From NCBI GenBank assembly GCA_008973525.1, contig WACJ01000357.1, forward strand, positions 186,001-250,000: a DNA stretch of 64,000 bases, read 5' to 3'. Below the pieces are notes generated by a model that saw nothing but the letters and a program-made list of their open reading frames with translations, was not told where the DNA came from and did not search any database. A program made the translations under genes and the position numbers. Origin of the DNA: Stenopsyche tienmushanensis. Lineage: Eukaryota > Arthropoda > Insecta > Trichoptera > Stenopsychidae. How positions within the stretch are numbered: the stretch's first letter is position 1; every line of letters begins with the position of its first letter. Shown one piece after another: positions 1-13,886 of the stretch.

Positions 1-941
1 CGAAATTCGTTGCACTTTGAGAGTCGTATTTCTCATGCCATTTCACAACGTTGAGAAAAGTGTGGGTGTATTTCGTACAGCGCGGTCTTATTTAAGGCGG
101 ATTCGCGCACTCTTTAAATTGATACGGCTCTGGAAACGTAATTTATATATAATACCCGAGCTGATATAATTCGCATCTTGTTTTCTGGGTATTGATCTTG
201 TCGAAGTATATTTTCATCCAGTAATAAGCCATATGAGCGCCTTGGGCGATGGCAATTTGGGGTTATCCCGATATCCTCAATGGTAGTTAATATAGATAGT
301 AGACTGTCTGTGGCTTTGTTAAATCACCTAAAGAACAAGGCACGCGTATTTTCTTGGAATTACAGCTTTATTTTTGATAAAAAATACCTTTGTTTTGTTT
401 TCCAAAATACATTTATAGTAAACATACACTCAACTCGGTTATAACGAGCTACAATGAACTGATTATTTTTATATTTGATGTTTCATTTTTAATTCAATAT
501 TTGTTCGTTATATTTGTACATAATCTATGTATATCATTTACTTGGCATTTTTTATACTTCAATCACAATAAAAAATTGAACGTTTCAAAAAGTAAGAAGC
601 TTACGTATGATTAATATCAACAACGAGAGGTTTTTTTAAAGGATTTTCATATGATGGTTTTTCATTTCTTCCCACACATTAAATCGATGTGAACTTATAT
701 AAATAAGTCTGTAAAAAGGTGAATTATATTAGTGAATAGAGAATTTATTCTTATTTTCAAATGATATAACCATATTGTTGCAAATCACTCGCTTAGATGC
801 GGCATTGTGCAATTTTAATATTTCTTAAATATTTACTTTTTCAGATCCAGGAAATCTGACTACCATTCGATCAAGAAGATTGCTTGAAAATATAAATACG
901 TTTGATCGCTCAAATTTGAATTCGAACCTTTATAATAATAG
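1..941. other. Unassigned AT-rich DNA
   Basis: I see no gene or recognisable element here. The only open frame (74 codons at 390-614, plus) is rich in Phe, Ile, Leu and Tyr, as expected from translated AT-rich noncoding DNA. It has no domain motif. Confidence 0.6.
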
Positions 942-990
942 ATTGTCTAGTCATAAATGTCGTTTTTTAAATGAAAGAGTTAAATTCAAA
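942..990 (+). repeat. 49-bp repeat, copy 1 (copy 2 at 56921-56969)
   Basis: This stretch matches 56921-56969 in the same orientation, about 56 kb away. The last 35 bases (956-990 and 56935-56969) are identical, and the 14 bases before them differ at only a few positions. Similarity stops abruptly on the right. It is probably a fragment of one dispersed element; the class is unknown. Confidence 0.7.
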
Positions 991-3417
991 CAAAAAATAT
1001 TGCTCGCCATATCTTTGTAAAAAAAATGTTAAAATAGCTTTTACAATTAATATATATATTAATACTAGTTTTAATGATCCTAATTTATTATTAATATCAA
1101 AAAGCTCAACCCTTATTTTATAAGGATAAGTACAAATATTGATGAAGTTATTTTAGGGAAAGCTAATAGTCAAATATTTACATTTAATTAACAACTACCT
1201 GAATGAATTTCAAACACATTTAGAACAAAATAGAAGGAAAAAACTAAATTAATAGAGATATTGGACAATAATTTTAATAACACTATCTACAGATTCTTTC
1301 CAGCATATTCGATTATTTTATCATAATATATTTTTTAATATTAATGAATCCATGTGAACTTCCTTTATGTAATCATTCAATTATTTGAAATAAAATCCGC
1401 CATTTATTCAGTATATGCATCCAAAATGATAATAAATCCATCGCCAAACGCGAAAGTACTCTTAGCATGATTCAACTGGATTGATTTAAATTTTATGTAA
1501 ATAATCAATTTAGAGTTTAACAAGAAACATAAGCACGTTCGCCCATTTATCATAAACCGTCGGTGTATTAATATTTGCTTTATGTTTGCCGAAAACTGCC
1601 AATGAAACCACTCTAACATGCTTTTCTAGACATTTATTGCCCGTCGGTAGCTTAAAACTCATAACTACCGTCTTATCAATTCGACACATAAGCCATTTTA
1701 CTGCCCGAACGAATATTTCGGCAATGTTAAAATATTTTTTCGGCGCTAAAAAGTATGTTTTATTGGGATTTTTCGCCTCTGTTCGAGTGGTAAATTGTTC
1801 ATTTTCCATGTGTATTCGGATATGAACTTAACCACACATTAAAGAGTTATAAATTAGTGCATGGAATGCTAGAAGCAGAGAGATAAAACGTATTAAAGCG
1901 AATGTTTGCTGTGTTCAGAGTCGTAAAACAAATCATTCCCGATTTACTTAAAAACGGAACGCTCACGAAAAGTGGTCTGAGCTTTATTGCAAAACCACAA
2001 CATTAACTAGAACAACGAAAAAATCTCCTCGGGTCTTTTTCTCAACTTTATATCGGCGCTTTTGGGTCGGGGGCTCGGTTTTGAGAGCTTTGCGGATTGC
2101 TTCGAGTGTCTTGCAAATTTATCAAATTTTGGGGGGATTTTTCAAAATTAATTTTCGTCATGATTAAAACGATTCGCGGGGAGCACTCCAGACGTTTACT
2201 TTGATCCAGAGCGTACATGTATAAGGGTAGACGGGAAAGGCACTTTGTGTGAAAATATTATTCTGATGGGAGAATTAATTTGACTTTGTAATCAACATTG
2301 AACTTAATTATGCTTTTAATTTTTGAAATTATATGCAAAATTATGTATAAAAATGGAGGAGCTGTCGGAATTTGCCGACAAAATTCGACAGAAAAAATAT
2401 ACGAAGGACAATCTTTTGGATCGACAGACTCTTCGAATTTTGCAGAACGAAGATTCACACTCCTTCTTTCAACATTTTTGACAAAACGACTTTTATAAAT
2501 GTCAATCGCGCAAATTTGATTATCCAAGAATTATAAACCTTAATAGCCATAATTTCACATCGATTTAAATCTGGAATGGACGAATTTATGATGAGCATTG
2601 CTAAAAATTTCGAAAAATTTATAGGAATAAACAGTGGTCGATATTGGTAAAAAATTGCGTTAAAATTTAAGTATTTTTAACCACATTTGAGTTTCATCGT
2701 TCGGCGTCCGGTTTTTTTCTCTCTTCTATATATTTCGACTTTGATTGGGCAATAAAATATTGGAAAAACATGCAAACGCATAAAACCGTTAATGGATTAA
2801 TAATACGCAGACGTTTGAACTAATGAAAATCTTGTTTATAACACGGAAAGGATTCTGCAACAACGTCGAGATGAGAATTTCATCTTCTTGATAATGTTTA
2901 ATTTGCAATTAAGAAGTTAGCGTAGGATAAATTAATATGAAACTTTTTACCAAGTGCGCTTTTCGTATAAAGCTTTAAGGGTACTTTCATTGCGCTGCTG
3001 AAATATTACAGCTTAAAATTTTCTCTATTTTATAGAGATTAATTTATTTAACGCTTTAATAATGTTTAAATTGATCTATAATAAAAATGTGCAGAAAATA
3101 ACAGGATTTATTCTGACGACCATATATTTGGGTCAGCGCTAATGGATCTATATACTATCGGATTGTGTGCGTCTTCCAGCGGCCAAGACTTTCGGACGAC
3201 TCTTTGTCTTCTTTCTCGTGCGTCCGCAACTCTGCAGCGTTAGCGTGCAGCTTTGTGTGGAGATAACCGATAGTAATTAACCATCTCGATCAACTATGTT
3301 TTTGAAGGAGTCAGACCTAAAAGTCACCTCCCCCCCATGAAGAGGCTCTTTACTTGCTGATCTCCCACAGAATGCCAATAAATAAAATTTTAGCGTTAAG
3401 AAAATTTTATAAAATAA
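991..3417. other. Unassigned DNA
   Basis: No gene or mobile element recognised. Open frames of 65-99 codons occur on both strands at 1404-1825 and 2258-2527, overlap one another antisense, and show no domain motif. Base composition is slightly less AT-rich around 1900-2240 and 3130-3290, without any other signal. Confidence 0.55.
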
Positions 3418-3540
3418 AATAGGCTTGCCATTGGTGTAGTGGTTGCTTTATGCTGCGTACATAGTGGAGGCAGCACGGCGCATGCGCGGAATGTGTCTAT
3501 GATGCTTGCGACGGAGATGGAGAGACCACAACCTGGTCCT
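3418..3540 (+). repeat. tRNA-derived SINE-like repeat, copy A
   Basis: The segment contains TGGTGTAGTGG (3431-3441), which fits the polymerase III A-box consensus TRGYNNANNNG, followed by TGCTTTATGCT and by GCGCATGCGC. The same three blocks in the same order occur on the minus strand at 37323-37412. A clear B box is not visible downstream, so it is either a 5' fragment of a tRNA-derived SINE or another dispersed repeat with a chance A box. The 65-codon minus-strand open frame across it is a shadow. Confidence 0.45.
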
Positions 3541-5987
3541 ACCATAATGAAATCTTTTAACGCGTTTTTCTCGAAATTACTTTTTTTTAACACAGCTATG
3601 TAACCCTCTATTATTCCTACCAGATTTATGTCAAAATTTATTTTTTAACTATTTAAAAGTTATTAAAATTGACAAAATAAGGCCAAAAAATGATTTGACT
3701 GGTTTTTTTTTAAACAGTCGCCATTTTGTGTTTTTTTTTTGGGTTAGGGACTATAGTGACTTCTTTATGAATTATATTGTTGGAAAGAGAAAATCTGCAT
3801 AGAACAATGATGACATTGACACTGGGTATACTATTTCTTCTGAAGAAGAAAGCGATTTTGAGTCATATCGAAAATCGCAATGAAAACTATCATCCAGCGA
3901 TGATGGTTTTTAGTAATTTAAAATAATTAGTAATAATTAGACATTTGTGATGTCAGATATCCTTAAAATTATATCAATAATGCAAGACGTTTTTTAAATG
4001 TTACCAAAAATGTAATTTTTTACTTGCTCTATTGTTTTCCTGTTTTTCTATTAACTTTTTTTATGCGATTTTAGATATATTTTATATAGCTGTTTCAAAG
4101 TTATGCGGTTTTTAAAATCCATCGAACGCATCTTCACAATTTTCCGCGGAACGCATCTATCGCACAAAGAAAGGTTTAAGTGTATGTCGATCATCTTCAT
4201 CGATACTGATGCGATCTTCTCGCTTCAAAATTTGCCATCGAGCTTTTAACAATTTGGATTTATATCAGAAGAATAGTTTTGGGCTTACCGGTGTGTTCAA
4301 AGCAAATTGAAATGAGATTCGCATGAAGGTTGCTCTAGCAACCGTGACTCACCGATTGTCTGAGACGATGGCAGAATTGGCCGCGGTGCCAAAGTTGGGC
4401 GACCCAGACCATTTCGTACTCGCATTTGGCAGACGATTCGATATAAAGAAGTCTATCGTTAAATTTATAGTTGATCTTTAGAGCGCTTATCTACTGACCT
4501 ATTGAAAACCGACGAGAATACTATTGTTACTCTAATGGTCAAGAAAGTATCACGATGCTATTCCGGCATATCTTGGACGCTGCAAGAATCGACGTCGTTA
4601 TGACCCTCGACATGACAAATGTGTTTATCGACACTATTTAAAATAGTGTCTATGTCATTTTTAAGATCATCTAGCATTTGAATTTGAATGGTCATCTATA
4701 AAACATCAATTGGAAGAGATTGAATACAAGCATCTATAAATTTCTGAATGAATAAGCGCTATAATGTTTCTCTTGGGGGTTATATGATTGGCTAAATAAT
4801 TGGTAAAAATTCATAAATTACATTAAAATAGTCGAGCAAATCAACTAACAATTGTATTGTATTAATACAAATGACACTATTCAAAGGTTTTAATGGTAAT
4901 TTCCAAAATTGGTATTTAACCCAGATTTATGCAGTCAACTAGTATCCAAATGTCCATGATTGATTTATGAAAATCTGTACATTCAAGCCTAGCTGATTGT
5001 GTTTTTGTATCGATGCTATACCATTAAAAATGTATGCTGTTATATCCATTTAACCAAATAATTTACATCCATTATAATTGAGTTTGCCACCCAAATTTGA
5101 TATTATTAGTTAATATGCAGGATGTTTTGCATCCGATTGACCGATATTTATTTATTTTTTTGAGCTGTGAGGGTATTTTGCTACGTTTCTGTGGTCTGTG
5201 TTTCTTCATTAATTATTATACATAAATGAATTATCCATAACTAGCACATAAATTAATAGGAAGTCTGAATCTAAAATGAAATTAAATCTGAACTGAAATA
5301 GTTTTGAATATGGTATACAAACAAAGGTAGATGATGATGTCTTGGTAAAAAAATCCAAACCAATTATTATACATAAAGATAATTGAATTAGGTTGGATGC
5401 TGGATTCATTTTTGAATTTGTTTTGGTTCAAATCTGATTGAAATTGGATGATTTCTTGAAAATCTATTAATTTTTCGGTATGATATTAGTTTGTATTCTT
5501 CAAAAAAAAAATAGAATATATTTACTAAGCTAATCTACTTTTATATTTGGATTTAATGTCTGCCTTGTATAAAATGACGATTATTGGATATTTAGGTCGT
5601 CAGTAACCTTATCTTCATTCAACATTGCATGCATGTATTAAATTTTGAATATTGGATCATGCCTCGTAAATTATTCAATATACTTCCATAAAAGGCCTAC
5701 TAAACTCTAATAAATCCGTGAACAATGGACGCTGAAGTGGGCTCTAAATAACTTATTGCCAAACGATGCTTCCGATTATACGTACAATGAGAAGTTTTCC
5801 AATGGACAGCATACAAATTTGCGGCAGAGCCTTCCCGAGCTTAAATTATTTAGCACCCGAATGAAACGTCAAATAGGCATTTTTTGATAGTAAATGCGGT
5901 CTGGGCGCAGTCGTAATGCACGCAATGGGTAATGCTTTAATTATCAAAATCGTAAAATAAGTTTATTGTGAAATAGCAGACAGTTAA
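3541..5987. other. Unassigned DNA
   Basis: Nothing recognised. It contains an AT-rich tract with homopolymer runs (3590-4120) and a slightly more GC-balanced tract (4130-4640). A 66-codon minus-strand frame at 5209-5409 has no motif. Confidence 0.55.
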
Positions 5988-6056
5988 ACCGCGGTGAAAG
6001 CTCTCGAACCACTAATCTTCAACGTGCTAAGTCAGCGTGTTACCTTTGAACCACCA
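5988..6056 (-). repeat. tRNA-like sequence (A box plus near-B box), probably a tRNA-derived repeat
   Basis: Read on the minus strand, TGGTTCAAAGG fits the A-box consensus TRGYNNANNNG, and about 33 bases later GGTTCGAGAGC is close to the B-box consensus GGTTCGANNCC, with one mismatch at the base that should pair with the end of the T stem. A short D-arm pairing (GTT/AAC) can be drawn, but I cannot close a normal anticodon stem or T stem. A functional tRNA is unlikely; a decayed tRNA gene or SINE head is the better reading. Confidence 0.35.
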
Positions 6057-9000
6057 ACTAGGGTCTTTAATGAAGCTGAAAGACCTCGTTAAAAGCCTTT
6101 TAAAATATAAGCATCGCGCAGGTCTCTATAATGCGCTCTAAGGAGAGTCTTTAATGAAGCATTTCGCAAATATGATTCGTAGACTTTGTAGTGTTGGGAG
6201 GGAAACATTGAGTAATTCCATAATCCGATTTGAAACGGGAAATGAAGCATTTCTGGCTTTTGTTGTTGAAAGGTCGAACTAAATTCGGATAAAATTAGAA
6301 TATCAAACATTCAAAGCTGATAGATGGATCAGAATTGACCTTTAATATTGAAATAACAAGCTTTTAAGCTTTTATACATTGTCTTGATACAATATTTAAA
6401 TACACAATTCGCATTTATTAAAAATGATTTTACCATCAGCATCCAGGCTACTGATAGTTTTGATCTTATTTCTGAAAGGTTCGCTTTTGAGCAACTCTTT
6501 CCGCTGTTTTATTTAGTACACGTCTAAAGTTTCACATCCTTTCAAAATACTTGAAGACATCAGACGAATAAAAGTTACATTGACCTAAAAAGCTTAACAC
6601 GTGATATATCTAACATTTTCTGATATATTTGGGCGATATGTATTATAAAGTCGATGCACAAGTTTTTGGCCATTTTTTGACATAAAAGAATTTATAATTT
6701 AAATCTATACAGTTTTGTCATTATTTTAGAAGATTTATTTTGATTATTAAAGTAAAACTAGATAAAGTTTATTGGAGGATATCATACCACTAATATCACC
6801 AATCAAATATCCAATATCATTGGATAGGGGATAATCTAGAGAACTTTTTAAAACTAAACTAAGTTCAAAATAGTTGTTAGTTTTTTGTTTGGAGAATTTA
6901 GAAGTTGACATTTCTCATTCGTTTGCACATTCTATTTGACTTTGGAAGCTCAGAAGTAATTTTCTTTAAATTAATTGAATAAAATAATAACTTATTTAGA
7001 TCAAAAAACATTGCAAAATAAAAAAACGTGCATTTTTTAAATTGTATTTTCACAACTCTAATACTTAGAACATAGGGCCTATGTTTGAAACTTGCAAAAG
7101 ACTTCCCTAGCTTCCAAAAAAAAATGTGTCGGTCTATGTTCAAAACACAAACATTAACTATCGACTTGTTAACAGATCAATACTCAAAATTTGCACAAAA
7201 AAATCCATTTTCGAGTCAAGATTGCAGTTTAAAATTTTTGCACACATATTTTTCCATACAAATATTTTTTTTTCATACAATTGTCAGTCCATCTGAAATA
7301 GTCCTTTATTTGAGAGGGTCCCTTTTATATTACACATTATTTTATTTTCTTGCTATAAATCGAATTTCGCATGCATATTCATCGTTTTTTGAGATCTTCT
7401 TTGTTTCGGCCATAGTTTGATTTGCATTGATTTTATTATTTTAAATTTTTAAAATAGACTATTGGAAATTATATTAATTTGGCTTGCTAAATTAAAGTTT
7501 TTTGTCCAAATTCTTTAATCAGTGATATTTTTTAATGAAATATTGACTGCGTCGGCCGTTTTTGCTTCTGTGGAAATGATTTGAAGATAAAATATGAATA
7601 TTTTATAATCGCATATTTTTCTTATGGATGTCTTAAGTTATCATTCCTGTGGATGTGTTTATTGTACCATTGTAGCATTAATAATACAATATAATCCTTC
7701 TAAGTAATGTGTTGCATGCCAGAAGGGATTCTGTATTCTACAAATGTATAAGTGGAAAGGTAAAGGTATATTTTGGGAAATATCAGTAGTAAGTCGGTGT
7801 ACATTGAATGAAAAGTGTATTTATTTATGAAAGCGCTGCAGGGAACTGAAGCGACAGGATTATTTGCAGAACGTTCCGTTAGTGCGCTCAGGCTCTTTGC
7901 TAACAGTGGATGTCGTAGAAATTAATGAACAACCCTTGTACGCAATAAAAGTTGTTTGACCACCTTAATGAATTAACAAGCATTAAAGCAAAATGTTGAA
8001 TACGAGCAACAGAGTAGACAATTTGAGAGTGTAAATGTACTCGGACACAATGATGGAAAAACAACGATCAAGAATGGAAGAACGCTCTCCGACCCTTTTA
8101 GATCCACTTAATAGATGCGTATTAATAACGGGTAGGCCCATAAGAACACCCCATGCGGTCATAATTGCTCATCCTCTCAAATGATCACGTTGAAAAGCTG
8201 GACCGTAAACGGCAAGGAGTAAAATGCCGAAAGGGTATCAAAAGCTCACCAGAGGATCCCATGTAAATAAGTGATCCGCAAGCAATGGCCGGCCATGGTC
8301 GAGCTCTTTCATTCGTGACCTGGTTTCATTACCACCGATCACTATAGTCCCGACCACTAACAACCACTGCGGCAACCGCCAACCAGATACAACCCCCAAC
8401 AATAACAATCACATGATCTATTCTGACCGCCGAACGTGAGCCAACATAAAGCCGAGTGCATCAGATTTCACTACAAATAAAGCTCGCCTCATTTTCTGGA
8501 ATGGGGAGCTTTCGCTAGCCATTTTTAGATCTCCGATGGTTTGATTGCTCACTAAAATTCGAATTACGAATACAGTGTTTTGGCACTTCTCAGAAATCCA
8601 TTATCTTGTGGAAATATTCTAATGCGGTGACTACGTTTCGGAGAAGTTCGATGATGAGACTGTTTAATATTCGCGTGCGCGTTCACATATCAAGTTTTGT
8701 TTGCGCGAACCACATTTTGAAATCCGATTCTAGGCGGATTACACACGAACAAATCCCCCTCTATGTTCTATAAGATATTTCATAAACAATTAAATTACTT
8801 ATTATCATATTAATAAGGTAGTGCCTTATGAAAGCGCCATTTTTTTAGTTGGCGTTGAAGCGCCAAAACGCTATTATACGTATCAATATTCAAAAATTAC
8901 GATAAATAACGAATCATAATTTCGAGGATATTATAATACTTTAAAATAAATTTGATGAAAACTGTGAAAATTAACGGAATATGAGGATTTACAGTCGAGT

Positions 9001-9960
9001 GCATGCTGATCGAAAACTGATCAGTTTTCAACCCCTCTATTAAACCATGTCCCTTAACTCTCAGTTTTGAATATATTTTCAGAAAGTTAAAAATATTTTT
9101 TAACATTTCATAATCATATCATGATTATGGAACAGTAATGTCATGTGGAAAAACTATGAATTTAAGAGAGCGTAAAGCAACAGTATTGGTGGTAGAAAAT
9201 TGGCAATTTTACAATTATATCATCAAAAATAGCATCGTATCATGATAAAATTATTATCAGAAATATGTATTTGGTTTAAATAAGGTATAAAGATTTCTTC
9301 GTAAAGCTTTATCTTTCGAAACGTTAAGTCCAATCGTATTAAGCGCTTAGAGTTGCAAGCAGCTTTTTACTACAAAAAAACTATAAAAACTACATCTCTT
9401 TGAGGAAAAAAACATTTTTAATGCAATTTAAAAAAAAGTATTAAAATTATCCGTATATCAATTATGATACATTAGATTGCTATCGCAAATCAACAGGATC
9501 GTAGATCAAATGGATCGTATCAACGCGAAAAAATATCCTCATTTCGTTGAATTCGATTAATTAATTATGATTCATATCGCAATCGTGTCAAAATTAATAT
9601 AAAACTTCCGCTGAAATTAATTTTAGTCTTATAAATTAGGCAACATGTGTATTGTATAATTGTGTATATACCATTTTGACTTCATGTCAAACAATACGAT
9701 TATGCTTTCATTCAACACGTCATTTAGAATGTTTTGCACGTGAAAAAAATGGGGAAAATAGGCAAAAAGCTGTAATATTTCATAAAAAAATTGGCAATCA
9801 AATCCAAAATATTATTTTCGGCGCATTGTTATATTTTTATCGTGATTTGAGAAACGATTTTTATGCACGTTTTTAAAAATGTGAGTCATGAAAATGTACG
9901 ACGAAAAAGCTCCATTTTCGACATATTTTTCGAAAATATATATTTTAGGTACAGTGGCGT
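6057..9960. other. Unassigned DNA with a GC-richer segment at about 8040-8480
   Basis: No gene recognised. Frames of 69-111 codons at 6089-6310, 6898-7420 and 8897-9106 are low-complexity translations without motifs. The segment 8040-8480 is clearly less AT-rich than its surroundings and has no open frame, which could mark conserved noncoding or regulatory DNA, but nothing in the sequence proves that. A small hairpin (9-base arms CATAATCAT/ATGATTATG) lies near 9109-9129. Confidence 0.5.
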
Positions 9961-10205
9961 TGTTAATATGAGCAAATTTAATTTACCAGATTAACGGCGA
10001 TCCTCTGTGGTGTTGTGGACATATTGCGTCTTGCGTGTGCACCGCTAGTCGCTTGGGTGATGACGCGCAAGAGGCGGGAGTCGGGAGGAGTAGTCGGTTA
10101 GCCTTGGCTGCGGGAGGACATCCTTCCCGCAGTCAGATCTCTCTTTCGTGTTCAATAAAGAGGTTATCTAAGAAGGTAATCATTCTGTATAACCCCCGTT
10201 TACAC
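9961..10205 (+). mobile_element. Probable solo LTR, copy 1 of a GC-richer LTR family
   Basis: The block is much more GC-rich than its flanks, begins TGTTAATATG and ends near CCGTTTACA, and carries a polyadenylation signal (TTCAATAAAG) about 50 bases before its end, as an LTR would. Its inner part, including CTTGGCTGCGGGAGGACA and the motif TTCCCGCAG, is matched on the opposite strand at 44712-44962 over roughly 200 bases. No internal retroviral-type coding region or second LTR lies nearby, so each copy is probably a solo LTR. The superfamily (Gypsy or BEL/Pao) cannot be told from this. No clear target duplication was seen. Confidence 0.5.
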
Positions 10206-13048
10206 CCATCCATCTGACATCATTTTTGTATATTAAGTCTGAAATAACAAATACATTCTTTCGTCACCGTGTGGTAACACAAATTTATCTCGATTATCGA
10301 TGAAATTCAATTTCACCATATACGGAGACAATTTTTATGCAACAACTTTCTGGATTGTATATCGATTTAGGGAATCAATTGTTCAAACGCATTTTTATAA
10401 AAGTGAACATCAACTCAGTTCGATAAATTCTCTACCTGATCATTCTATCTAATTGGCGTCTTCTGCTTCTGTTTTCTGGCACCCTTCCCAAGATTATTAG
10501 CTTTCGAAGCACTCTAATCATCCATGTGTGCCCGAATAATTGGATTATATTTTGAAATCTTATAAAATAGCTTTAATTAACTGAGGGTTTTAAATTCATT
10601 TCCATTGATCTATTATGATGCACTTGGAAATCTATTTTCATATCAAATTGCGTATCAAATGATTCGCAATTGCACGAAAAATGGCGTTTGATCTATATTT
10701 TAAAATAAAATGGCATTTGCTTATATTTTGGTGTTTCCAAGTATTTCATATGGGATTTATCATGATAAACGTTCGACTTAGTGGAATGTTGTTTTTGTTG
10801 AAAAAAGCCAACGTAATATCGACTTTTTATATAGATTTGGTCTTAACAATATATCTTGAGGGATTTAAACGTTCAAATATTTATTAATATGTTATTTAAA
10901 GAGCCAAACTTTATATTTCGTTTGGGATTAAGAAGAAATATGATACGGACGGTTTGATTATGATTTCATGTCGATTTGGCATTGTGGTGGTTTTCTTTTG
11001 AGGTTGAGGACGATGTTGTCTTGCGAAGGCGACCTTTCATCATATATTTACTACGAAAGTCTAAACAGCCGTTAAAACCTGTATATAAATAGAGTTCGTT
11101 TGTCTCGGAAGTGTTCTAATTAATACGGACAATAAATAACCCGACACATTATACTGACGGTCGGGAACAACGACATATCGGCTCATTTGCTCTAAGAAAT
11201 GCGCTATTTACTTTTAGATTCGTTACGAAGACTGATTATCAGTCTTTTCATAATTAAAGCTCAATTAGAGACGTCTTTGAAGAAGAACACAAAAACGTGT
11301 TTAACATTTTGATTATTTTTGTTTGAACGTGTGGATCAATTTGATCGTAATAGCAGTGTTTTCTTTTTAAGCAGACTCAAAACCTTGTCTTATAAACTAA
11401 TTTCAACTTATAATAAGCGATGGAAAATGATGTACAAATTTGTGTTTATATTAAATATCTATTAGATACAGTGGAAAACTAGCTTTAATCACAAAAGCAT
11501 TGCTGCAATGCAAAATATGTCGAATACAAATCAATTTTAAATGATTCTGAATTAATTCTAGAAATAATTTTATCAAAGCCTGAGTCTTAATCTGAAGAAT
11601 TCCAGATTAGGTATTCTAGTGCTCCTATTTTTGGCATTGGCAAGAAAACGACTATAACATCCTTAATAACGAATGATTTTTATGCAGAAAAGTTAACAAT
11701 TGAGAGTTGTCAAAGCTACGTTTTAAGAAGCTGAAATCAAGACATTTAATCCTGAAAAATATATTTCTTAATAATAAAGACTTTCAAATTTCGTTGATTA
11801 TTTATTCACATCACTAATTGGATTATATCCATGCAAAAATCATTGCAGAATTTTCAAAGCAACTCCAATGAACCACAGTATTTAATTATTTATTATAAAA
11901 TTAACATAATAGATATCTAAACATTATATGAGTTATCAATAGCAAAAAATAGATGAATACATGCAATTTCTTATTACGAAGACAGAAAGTCCATTAATTT
12001 CTTTAACGGTTTGTAATTAGGGAAAAAAACAGAAGCTTTCTAGAAATGGTAAGCTTATTATAATATATAACCCCGGCTTAACTTTTATTATAACAGTATG
12101 TTGTATGCTAAATTGTTAAATTAAAAGTTAAGTTGATCCTTCGTTTACCATTTTATTATGTCCTCCGTATTCCGTCAATATTCATATAAATCAGAATTTT
12201 AGAATACCTACATTTGAGATAATATGATTTTGGCAAGAAAATCATGTCAAACATCAAAAAAACAGGTAAAAAACATAGGTTTTTCCAAACATATGATGCA
12301 AAAAGGATTTCTTAAAAAACATATAAAATGCAGGTCAGCGTAAAAAATATTGTAAATTATTTTATGGAACAAAAGGATTAAAATTTCTTTATGGAAAATG
12401 ACTAAAAACGTGATGTCCTGTATAAATCATTTGAAATAATATCTAGGTCTAGCTAAACCTATTTTATTGGCTCTAAGTATAAAAATATCCTTTTTTCTCG
12501 TAACATAAGGATTACAATATTTTTTTTAAATTTTAAATTCTGTAAAACCCTTAAAAGGACAAACTCGGGGATATTAGGAAAGATCTATACGTAACTATTA
12601 TTAAAAAAACTCATTGCAAAATCATTATGGTCTGGCCAGATCATCTTATTGATAGAAGGATTAAAAACATTTCTATAAAACTTTTTATTTTTAACACTAT
12701 CGATGAATGTCAAGTTTTAGAATACGTTTTTATGTATCGATAGATAGAACAGAATTGATAGCATATAGAACAGAGTAATATGCATTATATGAAGCTAATA
12801 AATTTGAGCTTTTTGATTATATCAGATCTTAATAAGATTGCATATTCAGCATAAATCTTCAAATAATACAGCTACAATTTTATGAATGCATTCATTATTT
12901 TTCAGTCAAATCTAGGTCCATGTAAATGATTGCTTTTGAAGTTTAATCCCATTTTGTGCGATTTTATTGTATCGCAATTAATGTTCGTATACAGTTTTGT
13001 TTTGAACGTGTTAAAAAAAGAGCTCGAAATCATCAATCAAAATTAATT
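10206..13048. other. Unassigned DNA with a weak LTR-promoter-like segment at 10980-11170
   Basis: No gene recognised. At about 11080-11150 there is a TATA-like sequence (TATATAAATAGAG) followed about 45 bases later by an AATAAATAA polyadenylation-like signal. This spacing is typical of an LTR, but I cannot define ends or a second copy. The rest (11170-13048) is strongly AT-rich with no motif. Confidence 0.45.
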
Positions 13049-13500
13049 TTAAACGGGTCTTATCTGTGAACATGTTTTCATGTGACGTTTCCAAACGCCA
13101 AATGCAATTTTACATCGTGAATTGGAATAAATGCGATGCATCAATGTGCACATGCAACTAGCAACATAAGCAAAACGAGTCCAGACTGTAATGTGGGACG
13201 ATAGGGAAATGCACTGGCGCATATATGCACATATGCCAGCCGCTTGATGGCCTGCCAACCAGCGTGCCACCACTGGACCACTTGCTTCGCAAATCTCTCC
13301 TACAAATAACCACAAATATCCCTTCGAGACTCATCATCGGCATTTTCGCATATCCGCTCAATTGTTCCAGATAGAGCCGAAAGGATGAACCGACCAAGAA
13401 TCGTGCTGGAATTTCCTCCCGCTGACCCACATACAGCATCGGTAAATATGATCACTATTGCATGGAGTTGGATCATTACCAAAAATGGTTTCATCGGTCA
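13049..13500. other. GC-richer segment with overlapping chance open frames
   Basis: Three overlapping minus-strand frames (88, 93 and 64 codons) and a plus-strand frame over about 13320-13525 occur together because base composition is locally balanced and stops are rare. I see no family motif in any of them. A GTAAAT that could act as a splice donor follows the plus-strand frame at about 13441, so an exon cannot be excluded, but there is no matching acceptor evidence. Conserved noncoding DNA is equally possible. Confidence 0.35.
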
Positions 13501-13886
13501 GTCTCGATTAAGACGATTTCGGGAATGGTAAGTATATACGAAATGTTTTGCCAGCGTTTTGGAATGTCGTGACGTCACGTTGCTGTGCATCAAGTCCGTA
13601 TCCCCAATTAACATGCAACGCATGTGCACTCTTGTGAGTGGCAATTACGTATTGCGCCACAAAATCATAAAAACGAATCTGGAATAGTCCAGTAACCTTC
13701 CTAGAATTTGGGTCATCTCTCTAGACCAAATCGACTGACTTGGTAATTGGAAAACGTGATGTTAAACCACAGCAATGAGATATCTCTGAGGAAAGATCTA
13801 CGCAAAAAATCATCTTATCCTATTGCTCGATAAGCTATTTGCAAAATCAATTGAAAAAGCCGACATATATTCCTTAATAATGATAA

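Noticed and set aside
7085..7420. 111-codon plus-strand frame, Phe/Ser rich, resembling a membrane protein
   Set aside because: The hydrophobic composition follows from T-rich DNA. There is no signal peptide pattern or family motif that would set it apart from noise.
10980..11170. Solo LTR suggested by TATATAAATAGAG and AATAAATAA
   Set aside because: The spacing is suggestive, but no TG...CA ends, target duplication or second copy could be found, so it is mentioned only within the surrounding block.
13320..13525. Candidate exon (frame with ERMNRPRIVLEFPPADPHTA and a following GTAAAT)
   Set aside because: There is no acceptor, partner exon or recognised family. Kept only as a remark on the GC-richer segment.
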